A DNA stretch of 48,262 bases from an uncultured Corynebacterium sp. (GTDB lineage Bacteria; Actinomycetota; Actinomycetes; Mycobacteriales; Mycobacteriaceae): the NCBI RefSeq assembly GCF_937999985.1, contig NZ_CALLDG010000113.1:1-48262 (forward strand), read 5' to 3'. Made by a program: the position numbers and the translations under genes. The stretch's first letter is position 1; each line of letters opens with the position of its first letter. Below are positions 18,046 to 25,051 of the stretch, piece after piece. Under the pieces are notes generated by a model, which was not told the origin of the DNA, searched no databases, and was given only the letters and a program-made list of their open reading frames with translations.

Positions 18046-18100
18046 GTACGGTGACGGTACAGTGCCGGTGCAGTGACGGTACGGTGACAGTGCAGTGGAA
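18046..18100 (+). repeat. Five 11-bp tandem units
   Basis: Units GTACGGTGACG, GTACAGTGCCG, GTGCAGTGACG, GTACGGTGACA and GTGCAGTGGAA follow each other without gaps; the consensus is GTRCRGTGNCR and only the last unit decays at its 3' end. The period equals roughly one turn of B-DNA. The block begins 21 bp after the yggT stop and is non-coding. Confidence 0.75.
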
Positions 18101-18136
18101 AACTTTTGTAGGGGGGGGATTATCGGCTACAAAGTT

Positions 18137-18169
18137 CGCTAGAAGTTCACTAGCGAGGCTGATATCAGC
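18137..18169. repeat. Short inverted repeat and 12-bp palindrome
   Basis: CGCTAG (18137-18142) and CTAGCG (18150-18155) form a 6-bp inverted repeat around 7 bases, and GCTGATATCAGC at 18158-18169 is a perfect 12-bp palindrome. No T run follows, so this is not an evident terminator for yggT; protein binding sites are possible. Confidence 0.4.
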
Positions 18170-18222
18170 ACATCCTTAAAGTTATAAAACTAAGGGGGTG
18201 GATGTCGGGGGGAGACGAAGGA

Positions 18223-18256
18223 AACGGATATTCACAAGCTGTTGTGAATATCCGTT
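18223..18256. repeat. Perfect 15-bp-arm inverted repeat, candidate operator
   Basis: AACGGATATTCACAA (18223-18237), spacer GCTG, TTGTGAATATCCGTT (18242-18256): every position of both arms matches. The right arm begins with the -35-like hexamer TTGTGA of the promoter at 18242-18270, so a bound protein would block polymerase. No T run follows, which argues against a terminator. The TCACA/TGTGA order is the reverse of a CRP/GlxR site. Confidence 0.7.
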
Positions 18257-18270
18257 CACGGGGCTAGAAT
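18242..18270 (+). promoter_or_regulatory. Promoter TTGTGA-N17-TAGAAT
   Basis: The -35-like TTGTGA (18242-18247) and -10 TAGAAT (18265-18270, fits the corynebacterial TANAAT form) are separated by 17 bp. The predicted start, 18276-18278, falls at the foot of the first hairpin of the candidate small RNA. This is the best-looking sigma-A type promoter in the yggT-divIVA gap. Confidence 0.6.
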
Positions 18271-18274
18271 TGGA

Positions 18275-18378
18275 GACATCTTTGCGGTAAGTGAGTGAGG
18301 CTGCGGAGATGTCGTGTGTAGTGACGAAAGCCGCTGCCGGTCGAGAATGTGGGTCTTGGCCGGTGGCGGTTTTCTCAT
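18275..18378 (+). ncRNA. Candidate structured small RNA of about 100 nt
   Basis: Two hairpins follow the promoter. The first pairs 18275-18288 with 18300-18313 (14 pairs, 11-nt loop). The second pairs 18326-18346 with 18354-18374 (21 pairs, 7-nt loop) and its 3' foot merges into TTTTCTC, resembling an intrinsic terminator. All 35 pairs form with no mismatch or bulge. Nine are G-U wobbles that work only in RNA from the + strand; on the - strand they would be A-C mismatches, which fixes the direction. Loops are purine/G-rich (AAGTGAGTGAG and ATGTGGG). I recognise no known family: not RNase P, tmRNA or 6S core motifs, and not 6C RNA, which has C-rich loops. Confidence 0.6.
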
Positions 18379-18693
18379 TCCCTTCACCTGTTACATCGTT
18401 GGCGCGTTTCTGACGTTACGTGTTCAAGTTAGAAAGTCGGAAAACTTTCGTATGGGGGTGGAACCAGGGGGTGGGGCTCAGCCTGTGGTGTTTATGTGGC
18501 TGCAGTAAATTATTGTTGAGGCTGAGCTATACGGTGTTATGCCGTGCTACGCGGCTAATCTCGATCTAAAGTTGAGACTGAACCAGCTTATGCTGGTATG
18601 CTTGGTAGCTGTTTCATAAACCATCAATAGTTCATTACTGTTGCGAACGCCTTCGAGCACTTTGAGGCAATCCGAAAGGGAAAGGGACAACCT
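18379..18693 (+). other. Gap before divIVA with further inverted repeats
   Basis: No gene is seen in these 315 bases. They hold GAAAGT/ACTTTC (18432-18437 and 18444-18449), a perfect 9-bp inverted repeat GCTCAGCCT/AGGCTGAGC (18476-18484 and 18519-18527) around an A+T-richer 34-nt loop, and a compact hairpin ACCAGC-TTAT-GCTGGT (18582-18597). TTGAGA (18572) and TATGCT (18597) are 19 bp apart and could be a weak divIVA promoter. AAAGGGAAAGGGA at 18676-18688 is the divIVA ribosome site. Confidence 0.45.
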
Positions 18694-19842
18694 ATGCCAC
18701 TCACTCCGGCTGATGTGCACAACGTAGCTTTTAGCAAGCCGCCGATCGGCAAGCGTGGTTACAACGAGGACGAGGTCGACCAGTTCCTGGATCTCGTGGA
18801 GGACACTCTTGCGGAACTGCAGGACGAGAACTCCGACCTCAAGCTGAAGGTCGAGCAGCTGGAGTCCGGCTCTGCGAATGGCGCTGGTACTGCTGGCGCC
18901 GGTGTGGCAGGCGCTGCTGGCGCTTCCCAGGTTGACGAGGCCGCACTGCGTCGTCAGATCGAGTCCGACCTGCGTGGCAAGTTCGAGTCCGAGTACTCCG
19001 CGAAGCTGGAGCAGGCTCGCAAGGACGCCCGCGCTGAGGTTCAGGCACAGCAGGGCAAGGCACAGCCGCAGGCCGCTTCCCAGGCGAATGTCGCCGAGAT
19101 CGAGAAGAAGGTCAAGGCTGACTACGAGGCCAAGCTGAAGGCAGCCGAAGATCGCGCTGCTAAGGCCGAGAAGGCCGCTGAGGATGCCAAGAAGCAGGCT
19201 CCGGCCCAGGCTTCCGCAGCTGCTGCCGCTCCGGCCGCCTCCGGCGACGGCAAGTCCGGCGTCGCAACCGCCGAGACCCACATGCAGGCAGCCCGCGTGC
19301 TGTCCCTGGCACAGGAGATGGCCGACCGCCTGACCGGCGATGCGAAGGCGGAGTCCAACACCATGCTGGAAGAGGCTCGCGCCACCGCGAAGAAGACCAT
19401 CGACGACGCGGACAGCAGCTCCAAGAACACCCTGGCGGACGCACAGAAGCGCTCCGAGGCTCAGCTGGCAGATGCGAAGACCCGCTCCGAGAAGATGCTG
19501 GCAGACGCGGAGGAGAAGTCCAACGCACAGCTGGCAGACGCAAAGCAGAAGTCCGAGGTCATGATCTCCGACGCTACTGCTCAGTCCCAGGCGCAGATCC
19601 GCTCCGCACAGGAGAAGGCAAACGCCCTGCAGGAGGACGCAGAGCGCAAGCACACCGAGATCATGAACACGGTGAAGAAGCAGCAGACCACCCTCGAGGC
19701 ACGCATCGAGGAGCTGCGCACCTACGAGCGCGAGTACCGCACCCGCCTGAAGACCTTCCTGGAGTCCCAGCTGGAGGAGCTGAACAGCCGCGGCACCGCC
19801 GCACCGGCTGGCTCCATCGAGGTCGAGGGCGAAGACAACTAG
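18694..19842 (+). CDS. divIVA: Polar growth scaffold DivIVA (Wag31)
   Basis: A 382-residue coiled-coil protein that marks the cell poles and directs apical wall synthesis in Corynebacteriales. The N-terminal lipid-binding domain starts MPLTPADVHNVAFSKPPIGK and continues GYNEDEVDQFLDLVEDTL. An Ala/Gly-rich linker follows, then a long coiled coil. Residues 237-324 are eight consecutive 11-residue units, clearest as ADAQKRSEAQL, ADAKTRSEKML, ADAEEKSNAQL and ADAKQKSEVMI; such hendecads give a nearly straight coiled coil. It is separated from yggT by 669 bp, so it is probably transcribed on its own. Confidence 0.96.
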   Translation: MPLTPADVHNVAFSKPPIGKRGYNEDEVDQFLDLVEDTLAELQDENSDLKLKVEQLESGSANGAGTAGAGVAGAAGASQVDEAALRRQIESDLRGKFESEYSAKLEQARKDARAEVQAQQGKAQPQAASQANVAEIEKKVKADYEAKLKAAEDRAAKAEKAAEDAKKQAPAQASAAAAAPAASGDGKSGVATAETHMQAARVLSLAQEMADRLTGDAKAESNTMLEEARATAKKTIDDADSSSKNTLADAQKRSEAQLADAKTRSEKMLADAEEKSNAQLADAKQKSEVMISDATAQSQAQIRSAQEKANALQEDAERKHTEIMNTVKKQQTTLEARIEELRTYEREYRTRLKTFLESQLEELNSRGTAAPAGSIEVEGEDN

Positions 19843-19868
19843 TAGCCCCAGCGCCTTAGGAAGTAACG

Positions 19869-20027
19869 ATGCTCGTTGCAGCGATCCTCCTGGCGGTTCT
19901 CGGCTTTGCGGCTCTCGTAGTTAGCCTCACGATCGGGTCCACCACGTGGGCCTGGATCTGCGTGACCGTGGCTCTGATCGGCGTGGCACTGTTCGTCTAC
20001 GACCTGATCCGCCACCGCAAGCGCTAA
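19869..20027 (+). CDS. Small two-helix membrane protein (52 aa)
   Basis: ATG at 19869 follows AGGAAG at 19858-19863 and gives 52 residues: a hydrophobic helix at about 3-21, a short turn (TIGSTTW), a second helix at about 28-46, and a basic end (DLIRHRKR), so both ends should be cytoplasmic. It lies 26 bp after divIVA on the same strand, and a long hairpin follows it. I do not recognise a family. The good ribosome site, codon usage and topology support a real gene; a role near DivIVA at the poles is only suggested by position. Confidence 0.7.
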   Translation: MLVAAILLAVLGFAALVVSLTIGSTTWAWICVTVALIGVALFVYDLIRHRKR

Positions 20028-20045
20028 GGACTCGCTAAGGGCTAA

Positions 20046-20083
20046 GGCTCCTATCCCGCACACGGAAGTGTAGGGTAGGAGCC
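20046..20083 (+). terminator. Hairpin closing the divIVA unit
   Basis: GGCTCCTA (20046-20053) pairs with TAGGAGCC (20076-20083), and the stem continues inward as CCC/GGG and ACAC/GTGT around GGAA with single-base bulges. It lies between the 52-aa gene and the ileS leader. No T run follows, so it is a terminator candidate of the U-less type or an RNA-stabilising 3' end. Confidence 0.5.
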
Positions 20084-20106
20084 GTAACTGAATATCCTTC
20101 AAAACC

Positions 20107-20380
20107 ACGCATAGATCCGGCCATCACCGGGGAGCGTTCCTGGAAGAACGGTGTCCGCACCTGCTCGCCAAGAGCTGGGGGCGGACATTTATTAGACCCA
20201 GGCGGAGTCGCGGCACGTCATCGCCGTAAGAGATGAAGAGGGCGTATCACGAATTACGCCAATCAGGGTGGTACCGCGCAGGGTTTCCTAGCCAATGCGT
20301 CCCTGTTTTTCTAGCGAGAACGTCGCCGACAGCAAAACTGTGGGCGTCAATAAAAAGAGCGAAGAAGCAGGTACCACACC
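20107..20380 (+). promoter_or_regulatory. T-box riboswitch leader of ileS
   Basis: The 14-base T-box AGGGTGGTACCGCG at 20265-20278 is a perfect consensus. Upstream, CCGG-CCATCA-CCGG (20117-20130) exposes ATC (20123-20125), the likely Ile specifier; further helices are CGTTC/GAACG (20136-20150), TGTCCGC/GCGGACA (20152-20158 and 20181-20187) and GGCGTA/TACGCC (20241-20260). CAGGG of the T-box (20264-20268) can pair with CCCTG (20301-20305) as antiterminator or antisequestrator. That strand can also pair with a second CAGGG (20279-20283) and is followed by TTTTT. T-box GTGGTACC (20268-20275) is complementary to GGTACCAC (20370-20377) just before the start codon. Uncharged tRNA-Ile should switch ileS on; whether control is over transcription, translation or both is open. 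Confidence 0.93.
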
Positions 20381-23300
20381 ATGAGCGAAGCAACCCCAGC
20401 AGGCGGCGCCTACCCGCGCGTCGATATGTCCAATGGCGGCTCGACCGCCTTCCCCGCACTCGAAGAGAACGTGCTGAAGTACTGGGAGAAGGACGGCACC
20501 TTTAACGAATCCGTTAACTCCCGCGAGGGCAACGAGGAATACGTCTTCTACGACGGCCCGCCCTTCGCCAACGGCCTGCCGCACTATGGCCACCTGCTGA
20601 CCGGCTACGTCAAGGACATCGTCCCGCGCTACCAGACCATGCAGGGCAAGAAGGTCGCCCGCGTCTTCGGCTGGGACTGCCACGGCCTGCCCGCCGAGCT
20701 GGAGGCGGAGAAGCAGCTGGGCATCAAGGATCGCGCCGGCATCGAAGAGATGGGCATGCGCTCCTTCAACGAGTACTGTGCCACCTCCGTGCTGCGCTAC
20801 ACGGACGAGTGGAAGGAATACGTCACCCGCCAGGCGCGCTGGGTGGATTTCGACAACGGCTACAAGACGATGGACCCGGGGTTCATGGAGTCCGTCATGT
20901 GGGCCTTCAAGACCCTCTACGACAAGGGCCTGATCTACCAGGGCTTCCGCGTTCTGCCGTACTCCTGGGCGGAGCACACGCCGCTGTCCAACCAGGAGAC
21001 CCGCCTGGATGATTCCTACAAGATGCGCCAGGACCCGACCATCACGGTGACCTTCCCGATCACCGGCGCGACCGAGGACACTGCCTCTGTGAAGACCCTG
21101 GCCGAGCACCCGGAGCTCGCCGATGCCGCGTTTATCGGCTGGACGACCACCCCGTGGACCACGCCGGCGAACCTCGCCCTGGCGGTCCACCCCGAGGTGA
21201 CCTACGCCGCGGTGCGGATTGGGGATGACGCCATCGGTGCCGACGGCGCCGAGGGCATGCACGGCAAGACCGTGGTGCTGGCCGACGACCTGCGCGGTGC
21301 GTATGCCAAGGAGCTGGGGGAGAAGGCCGAGGTTCTGAGCACGTTCACCGGCGCGGAGTTGGAGGGCATGACCTACGAGCCGCTGTTCGGCTACTTCGCC
21401 GAGCGTGCGGGCGAGAAGGCTGTGGCCGGCTCAGCCGGCGAGGGTAGCGAGGGCGGCGAAGGCAGCCAGTTCAAGGCGGGTGCCTTCCGCGTGCTGTGCG
21501 CCGACTACGTCACCACCGCCGACGGTACCGGTGTGGTCCACCAGGCTCCGGCCTTCGGTGAGGACGATATGTTCACCTGCGAGGCTGCGGGCATCGACCT
21601 GGAGATCCCGGTGGACATGGACGGCAAGTTCACCTCCCTGGCACCCGACTACCAGGGTCAGCTGGTCTTCGACGCGAACAAGGCAATCATCAAGGACCTG
21701 AAGGCCGCAGGGCGCGTGCTGCGCCACCAGACGATCGAGCACTCATACCCGCACTCCTGGCGCTCCGGCGAGCCGCTGATCTACATGGCTCTGCCGTCCT
21801 GGTTCGTGGCCGTGACGAAGTTCCGCGACCGTATGGTGGAGCTGAACCACGAGCAGATCGAGTGGATGCCCTCCCATATCCGCGATGGGCAGTTCGGCAA
21901 GTGGCTGGAGGGCGCACGCGACTGGAACATTTCGCGCAACCGCTACTGGGGCGCGCCGATTCCGGTGTGGGTCTCCGACTCTGAGGAGTACCCGCGCATG
22001 GATGTCTACGGCTCCCTGGAGGAGTTGGAGCGCGACTTCGGCCGCAAGCCGGCCTCTCTGCACCGCCCGGACATTGATGAGCTGACCCGCCCGAACCCGG
22101 ACGACCCGACGGGCAAGTCCACCATGCGCCGTGTGCCGGAGGTGCTGGACTGCTGGTTCGAGTCGGGCTCCATGCCGTTTGCGCAGAAGCACTACCCGTT
22201 CGAGAACAAGGAGTGGTTCGATACCCACTCCCCGGCGGACTTCATCGTGGAGTACTCCGGCCAGACCCGTGGCTGGTTCTACACCATGCACGTTCTGTCC
22301 ACCGCACTGTTCGACCGCCCGGCCTTCAAGAAGGTCGTTGCCCACGGCATCGTGCTGGGCGATGACGGGCTGAAGATGAGTAAGTCCAAGGGCAACTACC
22401 CGAACGTCAACGAGGTCTTCGACCGCGACGGCTCCGACGCCATGCGCTGGTTCCTGATGAGCTCGCCGATCCTGCGCGGCGGCAACCTGATCGTCACCGA
22501 GCAGGGTATCCGCGAGGGCGTGCGCCAGGCAATGCTGCCCATGTGGAATGCGTACTCCTTCCTGCGCCTCTACGCCTCCCAGCCCGCGCAGTACGATACG
22601 TCCTCTACCAACGTGCTGGACCGCTACATCCTGGCGAAGCTGCGCGACACTGTGCAGGGCGTGACCGATGCGCTGAATAACACGGACATCGCCACCGCTT
22701 GCGACGAGATCCGCTGGTTCTGCGACGCACTGACCAATTGGTACGTCCGCCGTTCCCGCGACCGTTTCTGGGCGGGCGACGCCGTCCACCCCGAGGCCTT
22801 CAACACCCTGTACACCGTGCTGGAGACCCTGTGCCGCGCGGCAGCTCCACTGCTGCCGATGACCACCGAGGTGATCTGGCGCGGCCTGACCGGCGAGCGC
22901 TCCGTGCACCTGGCGGACTTCCCGAAGGCCGAGAACCTGCCCGCCGACGCAGAGCTGGTCGCCGCCATGGATGCCGTGCGCGCCGTCAGCTCCGCTACGA
23001 GTTCCCTGCGCAAGGCACACAAGCTGCGCAACCGTCTGCCGTTGCCGAAGCTGACCGTCGCGCTGCCGAACGCCAGCGCGCTGGAGGAGTTCACGAAGAT
23101 CATCGCCGACGAGGTGAACGTCAAGCAGGTCGAACTGACCGAGGATGTCGCCCAGGTCGGCGGATTCGAGGTCGTGGTGAACGCCCGCGTGGCCGGGCCG
23201 CGCCTGGGCAAGGACGTCCAGCGCGTCATCAAGGCCGTGAAGTCCGGCAACTACACGGTCGACGACGCGGGCGTGGTCACCGCCGACGGTATCGAGCTGC

Positions 23301-23668
23301 AGGACGGCGAGTTCACCCGCAAGCTCGTCGCTGCTGAGCCCGAGCACACCGCAGAGGTCTCCGGCCAGGACGGCCTGGTGGTGCTGGACACCCAGACCAC
23401 CCCGGAACTGGAGGCCGAGGGCTGGGCCGCCGACCGCGTGCGCGGCCTGCAGGAGGCCCGCAAGGCCGCCGACCTGCAGATCACCGACCGGATCCACCTG
23501 ACCCTATCCGTGCCTGCGGACAAGGAAGAGTGGGCGCGCACCCACGCGGATGCGATTGCCAAGGAAGTGCTGGCCACGGACGTGAAGGTGGTCGTCGGTG
23601 AGCAGCTCAGCCACGACGTCGCCGACGGCTGCTCGGCTGACATCGCGGTCGCGTCGGTGGCGTCCTAA
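20381..23668 (+). CDS. ileS: Isoleucyl-tRNA synthetase, type 2
   Basis: A 1095-residue class I synthetase charging tRNA-Ile. The ATP motifs are HYGH (the HIGH box, in PFANGLPHYGHLLTGYVKDI) and KMSKS (in GLKMSKSKGNYPN); the editing domain lies between them (WTTTPWTTPANLAL). The length, and wording such as PRYQTMQGKKVARVFGWDCHG, match the long eukaryote-like IleRS2 group rather than the roughly 930-residue bacterial type 1. IleRS2 enzymes are often little affected by mupirocin (family knowledge). The HIGH box is in normal order. ATG at 20381 has only AGCAGG as ribosome site, within the T-box control region. Confidence 0.96.
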   Translation: MSEATPAGGAYPRVDMSNGGSTAFPALEENVLKYWEKDGTFNESVNSREGNEEYVFYDGPPFANGLPHYGHLLTGYVKDIVPRYQTMQGKKVARVFGWDCHGLPAELEAEKQLGIKDRAGIEEMGMRSFNEYCATSVLRYTDEWKEYVTRQARWVDFDNGYKTMDPGFMESVMWAFKTLYDKGLIYQGFRVLPYSWAEHTPLSNQETRLDDSYKMRQDPTITVTFPITGATEDTASVKTLAEHPELADAAFIGWTTTPWTTPANLALAVHPEVTYAAVRIGDDAIGADGAEGMHGKTVVLADDLRGAYAKELGEKAEVLSTFTGAELEGMTYEPLFGYFAERAGEKAVAGSAGEGSEGGEGSQFKAGAFRVLCADYVTTADGTGVVHQAPAFGEDDMFTCEAAGIDLEIPVDMDGKFTSLAPDYQGQLVFDANKAIIKDLKAAGRVLRHQTIEHSYPHSWRSGEPLIYMALPSWFVAVTKFRDRMVELNHEQIEWMPSHIRDGQFGKWLEGARDWNISRNRYWGAPIPVWVSDSEEYPRMDVYGSLEELERDFGRKPASLHRPDIDELTRPNPDDPTGKSTMRRVPEVLDCWFESGSMPFAQKHYPFENKEWFDTHSPADFIVEYSGQTRGWFYTMHVLSTALFDRPAFKKVVAHGIVLGDDGLKMSKSKGNYPNVNEVFDRDGSDAMRWFLMSSPILRGGNLIVTEQGIREGVRQAMLPMWNAYSFLRLYASQPAQYDTSSTNVLDRYILAKLRDTVQGVTDALNNTDIATACDEIRWFCDALTNWYVRRSRDRFWAGDAVHPEAFNTLYTVLETLCRAAAPLLPMTTEVIWRGLTGERSVHLADFPKAENLPADAELVAAMDAVRAVSSATSSLRKAHKLRNRLPLPKLTVALPNASALEEFTKIIADEVNVKQVELTEDVAQVGGFEVVVNARVAGPRLGKDVQRVIKAVKSGNYTVDDAGVVTADGIELQDGEFTRKLVAAEPEHTAEVSGQDGLVVLDTQTTPELEAEGWAADRVRGLQEARKAADLQITDRIHLTLSVPADKEEWARTHADAIAKEVLATDVKVVVGEQLSHDVADGCSADIAVASVAS

Positions 23669-23690
23669 CAAAGACCCGCAGGGTACTCAC

Positions 23691-25037
23691 ATGCGCTGGG
23701 TGGCTCACATCGACATGGATGCGTTCTTCGCCTCCGTCGAGCAGCTCACTCGGCCGACCTTGCGCGATAGGCCGGTGCTGGTTGGCGGGCTGGGCGGCCG
23801 TGGGGTGGTCGCCGGAGCTTCCTACGAGGCCCGGGCTTTCGGTGCGCGCTCGGCGATGCCGATGGGGCAGGCAGTGCGCCTGTGCAACAACCGCGCCGTG
23901 GTGGTTAAACCGCGCAAGGAGGTGTACGCGGCCGCCTCCCGCCGCATCTTCCAGGTCATCCGTGCCCACGCTGGCGTGGTGGAGCAGCTATCCGTGGACG
24001 AGGGCTTCGCCGAACCGCAGGGGCTGGACAACGCCGAGGAGGCCCGCGCCTGGGCCGAGAACCTGCAGGCCAGGGTAGAAGAGGAGACCGGCCTGCCCGC
24101 TTCCGTCGGCATGGCCGCCACCAAGCTGGACGCGAAGATGGCCAGCGACCTGGCGAAGCCCCACGGGGTGTTCGTCGTGCCGCCCGAGGCGCGCATGGAG
24201 GTCTTCGCCGACCGGCCCGTAGGCGACGTGTGGGGGATAGGCAAGGTCGCTCAGGGCAAGCTCCACACCATGGGGATCGACACAATCGGACAGTTCGTTG
24301 CCGCCGACACCACGGATGTGCGCGGCGCGCTGGGCTCGGTTGGGGTGGAGGTGCAGCGCATGGCCGCCGGCGACGATCCGCGGCCCGTCGCTCCCCGCGC
24401 GCCCGCCAAACAGGTCAGTGCGGAACGGACTTTGCAGGTGGATGCGCGCACCACCGCCGAGGCCATGCGCGTGCTGCACGAGACCGCGCTGGCCATGCAC
24501 CGCCGCTTGCTGAAGGATGGCCGCGCCGCCCGCACTGTGACCGTCAAGACGCGCACCACTGACTTTCAGCTGCACACGAAGTCCGCCGGGTTGCCAGCGC
24601 CGACGGAGGACTTCGACAAGATCTTCGCCCTCGCTCAGCGCCTGATGCCACGCCCCGAGCAGGCCGGTGCCTTTCGCCTGGTCGGGGTGAGCGTGTCCGG
24701 GCTGGTGGCCGATCGCCAGGAGCTGCTGTTCCCCGAGCTCGATGGCCCGCCGGTGCCCATCGCCGCCGTCCCCGAAACCGATGCGGGGTTTAGTTCTTTG
24801 GTTGATGACGCCACTACGGCCCGCCCCGTGTGGCATGCCACCCAGGATGTATCGCACGTGGAGTTCGGGCACGGGTGGGTGCAGGGAGCCGGCAACGGGG
24901 TGGTCAGCGTGCGCTTCGAAACCGCCGCGACCGGCCCGGGGAAGACCCGCACCTTCCGCATTGACGATGAAGACCTAAGCCCCGCCGACCCGCTGGACAG
25001 CCTGGCCTGGGACCTCGACGGGCTGGCGGAGGACTAG
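23691..25037 (+). CDS. dinB: DNA polymerase IV (Y family)
   Basis: A 448-residue translesion polymerase. The catalytic site is visible as HIDMDAFFASVEQ (D8, D10) and SVDEGFAE (D103, E104); most DinB proteins have SIDEAYLD, so the residues after the acidic pair differ. The palm, fingers and thumb region, and a little-finger domain (RTVTVKTRTTDFQLHTKS), are in order. The C end past 350 is longer than in E. coli. ATG at 23691 starts directly at the conserved RWVAHIDMDAF; in-frame codons back to 23598 lie inside ileS. Confidence 0.93.
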   Translation: MRWVAHIDMDAFFASVEQLTRPTLRDRPVLVGGLGGRGVVAGASYEARAFGARSAMPMGQAVRLCNNRAVVVKPRKEVYAAASRRIFQVIRAHAGVVEQLSVDEGFAEPQGLDNAEEARAWAENLQARVEEETGLPASVGMAATKLDAKMASDLAKPHGVFVVPPEARMEVFADRPVGDVWGIGKVAQGKLHTMGIDTIGQFVAADTTDVRGALGSVGVEVQRMAAGDDPRPVAPRAPAKQVSAERTLQVDARTTAEAMRVLHETALAMHRRLLKDGRAARTVTVKTRTTDFQLHTKSAGLPAPTEDFDKIFALAQRLMPRPEQAGAFRLVGVSVSGLVADRQELLFPELDGPPVPIAAVPETDAGFSSLVDDATTARPVWHATQDVSHVEFGHGWVQGAGNGVVSVRFETAATGPGKTRTFRIDDEDLSPADPLDSLAWDLDGLAED

Positions 25038-25051
25038 AAACTGAGAGGGGA

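Noticed and set aside
18223..18256. Intrinsic terminator for yggT or a GlxR (CRP) site
   Set aside because: There is no T run after the inverted repeat, and the half-sites read TCACA then TGTGA, the reverse of TGTGA-N6-TCACA.
18314..18508. 64-codon + strand reading frame in the yggT-divIVA gap
   Set aside because: It has no ribosome site, starts in the small RNA linker and runs through the 21-pair hairpin. Its one hydrophobic stretch does not outweigh the RNA signal.
18025..18693. RNase P RNA, tmRNA or 6C RNA in the long gap
   Set aside because: The conserved RNase P core (GAGGAAAGTCC-type) is absent, there is no tRNA-like end, and the hairpin loops are G-rich, not C-rich.
20233..20505. 90-codon + strand reading frame before and into ileS
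   Set aside because: It runs through the T-box and into ileS in another frame; the bases are explained by the riboswitch and by ileS.
21743..23497. 584-codon open frame opposite ileS
   Set aside because: Antisense shadow of ileS with low-complexity His/Gly/Gln content.
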